NCBI GenBank assembly: GCA_012838035.1
Contig: DUQB01000205.1
Span: 1 to 46,998, forward strand
Length of the DNA stretch: 46,998 bases
Direction of reading: 5' to 3'
From: Bacillota bacterium
GTDB lineage: Bacteria > Bacillota > Limnochordia > DTU080
Of this stretch, positions 39,238-46,385 are shown in pieces. A program made the translations under genes and the position numbers. Position 1 is the first letter of the stretch; every line of letters begins with the position of its first letter. The notes under the pieces are model-generated. The model was not told the DNA's origin. It saw only the letters and a list, made by a program, of their open reading frames with translations, and did not search any database.

Positions 39238-40329
39238 GTGCGCTTAGAAGGTCAGGTACGCATACCATCCGGTTGTGCCGTCGCCGCCGTGATTTCCCGG
39301 GCGGGGAAGGTGATGTCCGGTGAGAAAATCATCACGGCCATGAAGCCGATGCACGATCGCTCAAACGGTCTGGGCGGCGGCTATGCCGGCTACGGCATAT
39401 ACCCGGAATATAGAGATTTCTACGCCTTCCACTTGTTCTTCAACGATAACACCGCCCGCAAACAGTGCGAGCAATTACTGAAGGAAGGCTACGAAGTTGT
39501 CCAAGCGGAGCTTATCCCTACGCGTCAAGTTGCCGCCATTACCGACGCACCGCTCATATGGCGTTATATCGTGCAACCATTGCGCTCTTGTCTTGAGCGT
39601 GTCCAGCTCGATGAAAAGGAATACGTCACCCGCACCGTGATGAAGATCAACACGGAACACGACGGCGCCAACGTGTTTTCCAGCGGGAAAAACATGGGCG
39701 CCTTCAAAGCGGTGGGCTTTCCGGAAGATGTGGGCGCGTTTTACCGCTTGGACGAGTATGCCGGGTATTGTTGGACGGCGCACGGTCGTTATCCTACTAA
39801 TACGCCAGGCTGGTGGGGCGGCGCTCATCCGTTCACGCTGCTCGACTATTCCATCGTGCACAACGGGGAGATTTCTTCCTACGACGCCAACCGCCGGTTC
39901 ATTGAAATGTACGGCTACAAATGTACGTTGCAGACCGATACCGAGGTTATGACCTATATTATGGATTACTTATTGCGCATCCAAAGCTTGACTTTAGAAG
40001 AAGCGGCAGCGGTGATTGCGGCGCCCTTCTGGAGCACGATCGACATGATGAACGACCAGGAACGCGAGAAACTCACCTATTTGAGAGCCGTATTCGCCAG
40101 TTTGCTCGTTACCGGACCGTTCTCCATCGTGCTCGGTTTCAGCGGCGGGCTGATGGCGCTGAACGATCGGCTGAAACTACGCTCTATGGTCGTGGGAGAA
40201 AAGGACGATAAGGTGTTCATCGCCAGCGAAGAAGCCGCCATTCGGGCTATGGAGCCGGATGCGGAGAACATTTTTGCGCCCGCGGGCGGAGAACCGGTAA
40301 TTGTACGTTTGGAAGAGGGTTCTTACTGA
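39238..40329 (+). CDS. Glutamate synthase, class II glutamine amidotransferase subunit (GltB1-like)
   Basis: Separate amidotransferase subunit of 363 residues that would release ammonia from glutamine for the synthase domain next door. Motifs are HDRSNGLGGGYAGYGIYPEY, WTAHGRYPTNTPGWWGGAHP, SIVHNGEISSYDANRRFIE and LQTDTEVMTYI, all Ntn-amidotransferase. I take the GTG at 39238, six bases after a GGACGGGAG site. The catalytic cysteine would then be Cys13 in RIPSGCAVAAV rather than residue 2, so a short propeptide must be cleaved. The longer upstream frame reads through the leader terminator and lacks homology. It shares one base with the next gene (TGATG). Confidence 0.88.
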   Translation: MRLEGQVRIPSGCAVAAVISRAGKVMSGEKIITAMKPMHDRSNGLGGGYAGYGIYPEYRDFYAFHLFFNDNTARKQCEQLLKEGYEVVQAELIPTRQVAAITDAPLIWRYIVQPLRSCLERVQLDEKEYVTRTVMKINTEHDGANVFSSGKNMGAFKAVGFPEDVGAFYRLDEYAGYCWTAHGRYPTNTPGWWGGAHPFTLLDYSIVHNGEISSYDANRRFIEMYGYKCTLQTDTEVMTYIMDYLLRIQSLTLEEAAAVIAAPFWSTIDMMNDQEREKLTYLRAVFASLLVTGPFSIVLGFSGGLMALNDRLKLRSMVVGEKDDKVFIASEEAAIRAMEPDAENIFAPAGGEPVIVRLEEGSY

Positions 40330-41834
40330 TGAGAATTGAGTATGTGTACCCCGAGTTTGAGGTTGTGCGTAATGAAGCGCGTTGTATTCAGTGCCGCGTG
40401 TGTGAGCGCCAGTGCGCCAATGAGGTGCATTCCTTCGACCCCGATACAGGCCTGATGCTGAGCGATGAAAGCAAATGCGTCAACTGTCAGCGCTGCGTCG
40501 CGCTTTGCCCCACGCGGGCGCTGAAAATTGTGAAGAGCGATTGCGCTTTGCGCGAAAACGCCAACTGGCCGCAAGGCTTGATTAAAGAGATCTACAAGCA
40601 GGCGAACAGCGGCGGGGTACTCCTTTCGTCAATGGGCAACCCCAATCCGCTCCCTGTCTATTGGGATAAAATCCTGATCAATGCCTCACAGGTGACCAAT
40701 CCGTCCATCGATCCCTTGCGCGAACCGATGGAGACCCGGGTATTCCTGGGCAAAAAGCCGGCCAAGGTGGAGCGAGACGAAGGCGACGGGCTGAAATGCA
40801 CACTCGCGCCGCAGCTTACCCTGGCGATGCCGGTCATGTTCTCGGCTATGAGTTACGGTTCCATCAGCTACAACGCGCATGAAAGTCTGGCGCGGGCCGC
40901 TGATGCGCTCGGCATCTACTACAACACCGGCGAAGGCGGGCTGCATGAAGACTTCTACCGTTACGGGCAAAACACCATTGTGCAGGTAGCCTCCGGTCGT
41001 TTCGGCGTACACAAGGACTATTTGGCGGCAGGCGCCGCAATTGAGATCAAAATGGGGCAAGGGGCTAAGCCGGGGATCGGCGGTCATCTACCCGGCGCCA
41101 AAATCGTCGGGGACATCTCCAGGACCAGAATGATCTCCGAAGGCACCGACGCCATTTCGCCCGCGCCGCACCACGACATTTATTCCATTGAGGATTTGCG
41201 GCAACTCGTCTACTCGCTAAAGGAAGCGACCGAGTATAAAAAGCCCATCATCGTGAAGGTAGCGGCGGTGCACAATATCGCCGCCATTGCCGGCGGCATC
41301 GCCAGAAGCGGTGCGGATATCATCGCCATCGACGGATTCCGCGGCGGTACCGGCGCCGCCCCCACCAGGATTCGCGATAATGTCGGCATTCCGATAGAAC
41401 CGGCCTTGGCCGCCGTAGACCAACGACTGCGAGAGGAAGGCATCCGGAACCAAACGTCACTAGTGGTAGGCGGCAGCATCCGGAGTGCGGCCGATGTGGT
41501 AAAGGCCATCGCCCTGGGTGCCGATGCCTGCTATATCGCAACTGCCGCTCTGCTGGCGTTGGGCTGTCACCTGTGTCGCTCCTGCCATACCGGCAAGTGC
41601 AACTGGGGCATCGCCACGCAGCGTCCTGATCTGGTGAAGCGTTTGAATCCCGATATCGGCAGCGAGCGGCTCATCCGTCTGATGACGGCGTGGAAGCACG
41701 AGATTATGGAACTGATGGGCGGCATGGGCATCAACTCCATAGAAAGCCTGCGTGGTAACCGCTTGATGCTGCGCGGGGTAAATCTCAATGAAAAGGAGCT
41801 AGAGATACTCGGTATCTCGCATGCGGGAGAATGA
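40329..41834 (+). CDS. Glutamate synthase, FMN/Fe-S synthase subunit (GltB2-like) with N-terminal ferredoxin domain
   Basis: Central subunit of 501 residues, carrying out reductive transfer of ammonia to 2-oxoglutarate. The N-terminus holds two [4Fe-4S] sites (Cys19, 22, 25, 29 and Cys50, 53, 56, 60). The FMN-binding glutamate synthase barrel follows, with MPVMFSAMSYGSISYNAHES, GGLHEDFYRYG, GQGAKPGIGGHLPGAKI and IAIDGFRGGTGAAPTRIRDN. The [3Fe-4S]-type cluster is LGCHLCRSCHTGKCNWGIATQ-like, spaced as usual. This is the archaeal/clostridial split form, in which bacterial GltB is divided. Starts in a one-base overlap with the amidotransferase gene and overlaps the ferredoxin gene by four bases. 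Confidence 0.92.
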   Translation: MRIEYVYPEFEVVRNEARCIQCRVCERQCANEVHSFDPDTGLMLSDESKCVNCQRCVALCPTRALKIVKSDCALRENANWPQGLIKEIYKQANSGGVLLSSMGNPNPLPVYWDKILINASQVTNPSIDPLREPMETRVFLGKKPAKVERDEGDGLKCTLAPQLTLAMPVMFSAMSYGSISYNAHESLARAADALGIYYNTGEGGLHEDFYRYGQNTIVQVASGRFGVHKDYLAAGAAIEIKMGQGAKPGIGGHLPGAKIVGDISRTRMISEGTDAISPAPHHDIYSIEDLRQLVYSLKEATEYKKPIIVKVAAVHNIAAIAGGIARSGADIIAIDGFRGGTGAAPTRIRDNVGIPIEPALAAVDQRLREEGIRNQTSLVVGGSIRSAADVVKAIALGADACYIATAALLALGCHLCRSCHTGKCNWGIATQRPDLVKRLNPDIGSERLIRLMTAWKHEIMELMGGMGINSIESLRGNRLMLRGVNLNEKELEILGISHAGE

Positions 41835-42259
41835 AACGGATATTTGTAAATGAAAAATGGTGTCTGGGATGCCGGCTATGCGAGTACTACTGCGCATTTG
41901 CCAACTCCGGCGAGATCAACATGGTTAAAGCGCTGAAAGACAAGCCGATCTATCCGCGCTTGCGCGTAGAGGACGACGGCGGTGTGACATATGCCGTCTC
42001 CTGTAGACACTGCACCGATCCTCTGTGCGTAAGAAGCTGCATTGCCGCCGCGCTCAGCGTTGACGCAGGGGTGGTCACCATCGATCGCGATCGATGTGTC
42101 AGCTGTTATACCTGCATTTTGGTATGCCCTTACGGCGCACTGGCACACGATGACGCCGGAGTGGTGCGTAAATGCGAGTTGTGCCTAAACAACGCGATCG
42201 GGCAACCTGCCTGCGTAGCCGGTTGCCCGAATAGAGCCATTGTGTATGAAGAGAGGTGA
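41831..42259 (+). CDS. Four-cluster ferredoxin-type electron transfer subunit
   Basis: Iron-sulphur protein of 142 residues like the HycB/DmsB electron-transfer subunits. Four [4Fe-4S] sites are spelled out: Cys11, 14, 17, 21; Cys58, 61, 66, 70; Cys89, 92, 95, 99; Cys115, 118, 128, 132. It probably passes electrons between the FAD oxidoreductase encoded next and the synthase subunit. The ATG overlaps the synthase stop (ATGA), so the genes are coupled. No signal peptide, thus cytoplasmic. Confidence 0.9.
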   Translation: MKRIFVNEKWCLGCRLCEYYCAFANSGEINMVKALKDKPIYPRLRVEDDGGVTYAVSCRHCTDPLCVRSCIAAALSVDAGVVTIDRDRCVSCYTCILVCPYGALAHDDAGVVRKCELCLNNAIGQPACVAGCPNRAIVYEER

Positions 42260-42266
42260 AAGATCC

Positions 42267-43514
42267 ATGCAGCGCTATGTAGTAATCGGCAACGGCGTCG
42301 CAGCTGTGGGCTGTATTGAAGGTTTACGCAGCGTTGATGGCGCAACGCCTATTACCGTTGTATCGGCGGAAAAGCACCCGGTCTACTGCCGCCCGCTCAT
42401 CTCTTATTACCTGGAAGGCAAGACTGACCGCGACAAAATGCAATATCGCCCGGGGGATTTTTACCAAAAAATGGGTTGCGAGGTGTTGTACGGCGTATCG
42501 GCAGTGAGGATCGATCCTCTAGCGAAGACGGTCGCATTGAACAACGGTGACAGCCTTTCCTATTCGGCACTCTGCGTGGCAACCGGATCTTCCCCCTTTC
42601 TTCCACCAATCGCCGGGTTAGACAGTGTGCGGCAGAAGTGCACGTTCATGACATTAGATGATGCGCTGGCGCTGGAAAAGGCCGTCAATCCAGCCAGCCA
42701 GGTGCTGATTGTCGGCGCCGGTCTAATCGGACTCAAATGTGCGGAGGGCTTGTTGGCACGAGTGGGTAGCATTACGGTGTGCGATCTGGCCGATCGTGTT
42801 TTGTCCAGCATACTGGACAACGACTGCGCCGCCGTTGTGCAAAAACACTTAGAAGATCACCGTATCCGGTTTATGCTGAGCGACAGCGTGGAACGCTTTG
42901 AAGGCGACAAGGCTTATATGAAGAGCGGCGCCACAGTGGATTTTGACGTATTGGTAGCGGCAGTGGGCGTACGTGCCAACGCCGCGCTGGCCAAGGATGC
43001 GGGGATCGCAGTGAATAGAGGCATCCTCGTCAACAATCAAATGCAAACATCCGTTTCGGATGTATACGCGGCTGGTGACTGCGCCGAGGGTGAAGACGTT
43101 TCCTGTGGAGAAAAGCGGGTGCTCGCCATCATGCCCAATGCTTATATGCAAGGACGATGCGCCGGAATCAACATGGCCGGCGGCTCCGAGGCGTTTAACA
43201 AGGGCATGCCGATGAACTCCATCGGCTTTTTCGGGTTACATGTGATGACCGCGGGTACGTATTACAGTCCGGAGGCCGGAGGGGACGTATACGAGGAGAC
43301 AGCGGCCGGCATGCGCAAAAAGCTTTTCAGCCGCGGCGGCTTTCTTACCGGATTCGTTTTTGTGGGCAAAACCGAGCGGGTGGGTATCTATACCTCATTG
43401 ATCAGAGAACGGATTCCGCTGAACACCATCAACTACGAGCTGTTGAAAAAGGCTGTCTCTCTGGCGCCATTCTCAGATGATTATCGCCGAGAGAGACTTG
43501 GAGGTGTGGTATAA
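42267..43514 (+). CDS. FAD-dependent NAD(P)H oxidoreductase (pyridine nucleotide-disulphide type)
   Basis: Flavoprotein of 415 residues. FAD-binding RYVVIGNGVAAVGCIEGL at the N-terminus is followed by HPVYCRPLISYYLEGK. The NAD(P)H-binding motif is VLIVGAGLIGLKCAEGL, and the second FAD contact is VSDVYAAGDCAE. It resembles NADH-rubredoxin/ferredoxin reductases and presumably takes the role of GltD, feeding electrons through the four-cluster protein. The start is the ATG at 42267 after GAGAGGTG; an earlier in-frame ATG overlaps the ferredoxin gene. The end overlaps nothing; the next gene starts five bases later. Confidence 0.9.
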   Translation: MQRYVVIGNGVAAVGCIEGLRSVDGATPITVVSAEKHPVYCRPLISYYLEGKTDRDKMQYRPGDFYQKMGCEVLYGVSAVRIDPLAKTVALNNGDSLSYSALCVATGSSPFLPPIAGLDSVRQKCTFMTLDDALALEKAVNPASQVLIVGAGLIGLKCAEGLLARVGSITVCDLADRVLSSILDNDCAAVVQKHLEDHRIRFMLSDSVERFEGDKAYMKSGATVDFDVLVAAVGVRANAALAKDAGIAVNRGILVNNQMQTSVSDVYAAGDCAEGEDVSCGEKRVLAIMPNAYMQGRCAGINMAGGSEAFNKGMPMNSIGFFGLHVMTAGTYYSPEAGGDVYEETAAGMRKKLFSRGGFLTGFVFVGKTERVGIYTSLIRERIPLNTINYELLKKAVSLAPFSDDYRRERLGGVV

Positions 43515-43518
43515 TATT

Positions 43519-44238
43519 ATGTTAATTAATGCTTCACACCTGGATTATGTCGCTTTGAACGAGTCGATTCGCAAGACCGACGAGAACTGCGAGCTCATCG
43601 GCTGCCTGGGACAAAGGTATATTGCGGCGGGCATGGCGCAGCGCTCCATTCGCATTGACGGAGTGCCCGGAAATGCGCTGGGCGCATACCTCAACGGCGC
43701 TACCATTACCGTGTACGGGAACGCCCAAGATGCGGTGGGCGACACCATGAACGACGGCAGAATTATCGTGCACGGCAATGTGGGCGATGCAGTCGGTTAT
43801 GCCATGCGCAGCGGCGAGATCTTCGTGAAGGGAAATGCCGGATACCGTGCCGGCATCCATATGAAGGAGTATCGCGACAAAGTGCCGGTAATGGTCATCG
43901 GCGGAGTCGCCGGCAGTTTTCTAGGTGAGTATCAGGCCGGCGGGAAAATTATCGTACTCGGACTTGGCCGCGCTTCGCGGCCGATCATCAGCAACTTCCC
44001 TTGTACCGGCATGCACGGCGGGAAAGTGTACCTGCGTTCAGACTGTCGCGATGTGTTATTTCCAGATCAGGTAACGGTTAGGTCGACGACAGATGAGGAT
44101 TTGGCAGACATCTTCAAGTATGTATCCGAGTATTGCAACCTGTTTGGATACGACGTCGCGCAAGTGATGAATGCGGCGTTTACCGTGGTTACGCCGAACA
44201 GCAACAATCCATATAAACAGATGTATGTGGCAAACTAA
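43519..44238 (+). CDS. Glutamate synthase GXGXG-domain subunit (GltB3-like)
   Basis: Protein of 239 residues made of the right-handed beta-helix of glutamate synthase alpha subunits. Repeated Gly-rich turns are visible (VYGNAQDAVGDTMNDGRIIV, HGNVGDAVGYAMRSGEIFV, KGNAGYRAGIHMKEY). This piece is a separate subunit in archaeal-type glutamate synthases. In the fused bacterial enzyme it is the C-terminal domain that shapes the ammonia tunnel region. The ATG at 43519 has GGAGGTG 12 bases upstream, a long spacing. A GTG at 43504 is possible but lies inside that site. Downstream is a GSI gene after 18 bases. Confidence 0.88.
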   Translation: MLINASHLDYVALNESIRKTDENCELIGCLGQRYIAAGMAQRSIRIDGVPGNALGAYLNGATITVYGNAQDAVGDTMNDGRIIVHGNVGDAVGYAMRSGEIFVKGNAGYRAGIHMKEYRDKVPVMVIGGVAGSFLGEYQAGGKIIVLGLGRASRPIISNFPCTGMHGGKVYLRSDCRDVLFPDQVTVRSTTDEDLADIFKYVSEYCNLFGYDVAQVMNAAFTVVTPNSNNPYKQMYVAN

Positions 44239-44256
44239 CGGAAAGCGGGTAGAGGT

Positions 44257-45468
44257 ATGGTCTATTCGGCGCAAGAGGTTATGCAATATGTCCAAGAGGA
44301 AGACGTGAAATTCATCCGTCTCGCCTTTTGCGATATCTTCGGCAAACAGAAAAACATATCCATTATGCCAAGCGAACTGCCTCGTGCCTTTGTATCCGGC
44401 ATCGCCATTGACGCCTCGGCGATTGCCGGATTTGGTAATATCACGCGCTCCGATTTGTTTCTCCACCCGGACCCGACTACTCTGGCCGTGTTGCCTTGGC
44501 GACCGGAACACGGCCGAGTTGTCCGCATGTTCTGCAGCATCTCCCACTCCGACGGCAGAATAATTGAGGGCGACACCAGGAGCTTTTTGGTTAATACCAT
44601 CGAAGCGGCCAAGAAAGCCGGCGTCAGTTTCGCCTTTGGTTCGGAAATGGAATTCTACCTGTTTAAGCTGGACGAACGCGGTAATCCCACCAAAGAACCT
44701 TACGACAACGCCGGATATATGGATATCGCGCCTGAAGACAAGGGCGAGAATGTGCGCCGAGAGATTTGCCTTACCCTAGAGCAGATGGGCATTTATCCGG
44801 AGAGCTCGCACCACGAGGAAGGGCCGGGGCAGAACGAAATCGATTTCCGCTACTCCGACCCGCTCTCAGCAGCGGACAACACCATAACGTTTCAGGCGGT
44901 GGTAAAGGCTATAGCGCAGCGCAACGGCCTTTACGCCGATTTTTCCCCTAAACCGCTCCCTGATAAACCCGGAAACGGTTTTCACATTAATATGTCGGTA
45001 AGGGCTGACGACGGCGAGGATCTTCTCCCCTATTTGATTGCCGGGCTGTTGGATAAAGTCATCGACATGACGGTTTTCCTGAATCCGTGCGAGCAATCGT
45101 ACGAACGGTTAGGCAGCAGTAAAGCTCCCCGCTATGTCTCCTGGTCGAGCGAGAACCGCTCGCAGTTGGTCCGCATACCGGCAGCGGCAGGAGAATACCG
45201 GCGAGCCGAACTGCGCTCTCCTGATCCGACGGCAAATCCGTATCTTGCTTTCGCCCTGCTGATTAATGCGGGTCTCCACGGTATAAAGAACAGACTACCT
45301 TTAGGCAGTCCGGCTGATATCGACTTGTTCACAGCAGACCCGGCCACCCTTGCTCAGTTCAAAAAACTGCCTCAGACATTGGAAGAAGCGATGGCAGCGG
45401 CCGCAAACAGCACATTTATCGCCGAGTATCTGCCGACAGAGGTAATCGGCCCCTACATTCGGCGTTAA
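44257..45468 (+). CDS. glnA: Type I glutamine synthetase, short form
   Basis: Glutamine synthetase of 403 residues. Class I motifs are present: VKFIRLAFCDIFGKQKN, RSDLFLHPDP, FAFGSEMEFYLFKLDERG, ESSHHEEGPGQNEIDFR, NGFHINMS, and RSPDPTANPYLAFALLINAG. The usual GSI is about 440 residues; here the C-terminus stops after IAEYLPTEVIGPYIRR, without the last helical tail. No adenylylation loop of the enterobacterial kind is visible, which fits a GSI-alpha. It is the second, unrelated glutamine synthetase in the window and lies at the end of the glutamate synthase cluster, before the ANTAR regulator. Start ATG right after TAGAGGT. Confidence 0.93.
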   Translation: MVYSAQEVMQYVQEEDVKFIRLAFCDIFGKQKNISIMPSELPRAFVSGIAIDASAIAGFGNITRSDLFLHPDPTTLAVLPWRPEHGRVVRMFCSISHSDGRIIEGDTRSFLVNTIEAAKKAGVSFAFGSEMEFYLFKLDERGNPTKEPYDNAGYMDIAPEDKGENVRREICLTLEQMGIYPESSHHEEGPGQNEIDFRYSDPLSAADNTITFQAVVKAIAQRNGLYADFSPKPLPDKPGNGFHINMSVRADDGEDLLPYLIAGLLDKVIDMTVFLNPCEQSYERLGSSKAPRYVSWSSENRSQLVRIPAAAGEYRRAELRSPDPTANPYLAFALLINAGLHGIKNRLPLGSPADIDLFTADPATLAQFKKLPQTLEEAMAAAANSTFIAEYLPTEVIGPYIRR

Positions 45469-45513
45469 ACGCAGCATCGCGAACGCTTGGCGCATAAGCA
45501 GGGGATGAGTAGA

Positions 45514-46101
45514 ATGACTCTTAAAGAACAAGTATACAGCGTGCTTGTGGTATCGTCTTCGGACAGTTTCAACAACGCCATAAAACCCCTGCTCCCCGAG
45601 TCCAAGCTCAATCCGGTTCATATTCTCGGTAGTATCAGCGCAGCCAAACAGACTGTCCTGGCCAGGTTTTATGATTTTGTTCTGATCAACGCTCCCCTCC
45701 CCGACGATCCCGGCACAAGATTCGCCATTGATGTATGCAGCGAAAAAGGCGCCGTCGCCCTCTTGTTTGTGAAAAATGAACTGTACGATGAAATAACGGA
45801 CAAAGTAACCCAACACGGCGTATACACCTTGGCCAAACCAACCTCTAAACAAATGGTATTGCAGGCTTTCAGTTGGATGGCTTCCACAAGAGAACGTTTA
45901 CGGAATTTGGAGAAGAAGACGCTCTCCATTGAAGAAAAAATGGCGGAAATCCGTCTGGTCAACCGCGCCAAATGGCTGCTGATCGACGTGCTGAAAATGA
46001 CGGAGCCCAACGCCCACCGTTATATAGAGAAACAAGCGATGGATAGGTGCGTCTCGCGCCGGGAGATCGCAGAGAGTATTATTCACACTTATGGGCGCTA
46101 A
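45514..46101 (+). CDS. ANTAR-domain RNA-binding antiterminator with pseudo-receiver (NitR-like)
   Basis: RNA-binding regulator of 195 residues. The N-terminal receiver-like fold (about 7-120) lacks the phosphorylatable Asp: the expected position is Asn59 in FVLINAPLP. Lys remains in LAKPTSK. A coiled-coil linker (RERLRNLEKKTLSIEEKMAE) leads to the ANTAR domain (about 140-193): VNRAKWLLIDVLKMTEPNAH and REIAESII. ANTAR proteins bind paired hexaloop RNA hairpins and prevent termination. In clostridia a similar gene next to glnA (NitR) controls nitrogen genes. The ATG at 45514 follows AGGGG. It is the last gene of the plus-strand cluster and the likely regulator of the two leader terminators at 38.9-39.2 kb. 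Confidence 0.85.
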   Translation: MTLKEQVYSVLVVSSSDSFNNAIKPLLPESKLNPVHILGSISAAKQTVLARFYDFVLINAPLPDDPGTRFAIDVCSEKGAVALLFVKNELYDEITDKVTQHGVYTLAKPTSKQMVLQAFSWMASTRERLRNLEKKTLSIEEKMAEIRLVNRAKWLLIDVLKMTEPNAHRYIEKQAMDRCVSRREIAESIIHTYGR

Positions 46102-46116
46102 AAAAAGAGACGCCAA

Positions 46117-46136
46117 CCCACGACTAAAGTCGTGGG
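46117..46136 (-). repeat. IS200/IS605-type end hairpin, isolated copy
   Basis: CCCACGACT and AGTCGTGGG form a perfect nine-base stem around AA. On the minus strand it reads CACGACTTTAGTCGTGGG. This resembles the right-end hairpin at the window start (CACGACTTTAGTTGTGGG) with one change. There is no complete tnpB next to it. It sits 16 bases after the ANTAR gene, and the T-run needed for a plus-strand terminator is missing. Confidence 0.55.
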
Positions 46137-46385
46137 CTCCCTCTCGGCAATACTTTCGTGGAAGTGAGGATCCTTTCGGCGACTTATGCCCTGATCGTGT
46201 CACCAGCTTAGTTGTCTTTCGCGCCAAGACATCACGCCTGCAGATTTCCGGATAGCGCATAGCTGTTGAGCTCCGTTATTACATTGGAGGGCAGCCTTAC
46301 AGGTCTACTGAACAACTATCTGCTTCGTCACGAGGATACCCGCGACATTGCCGTTCATCCGTAATAGTAATACTCGCAGTAGCAC
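46137..46385. other. Gene-free stretch
   Basis: About 250 bases without a supportable gene. If the hairpin at 46117 is an IS605-type right end on the minus strand, this should hold the end of tnpB, but the minus-strand frame (SSLPRKYCREGAHDFSRG) shows no DRDxNAAxN motif. Confidence 0.4.

Noticed and set aside
43508-43518. TATAAT-like box before the GXGXG-domain gene
   Set aside because: It overlaps the stop codon of the FAD gene, has no -35 at suitable spacing and lies inside a tight operon.
46117-46136. Intrinsic terminator of the ANTAR gene
   Set aside because: The stem is good but no T-run follows on the plus strand; the A-run lies before it.
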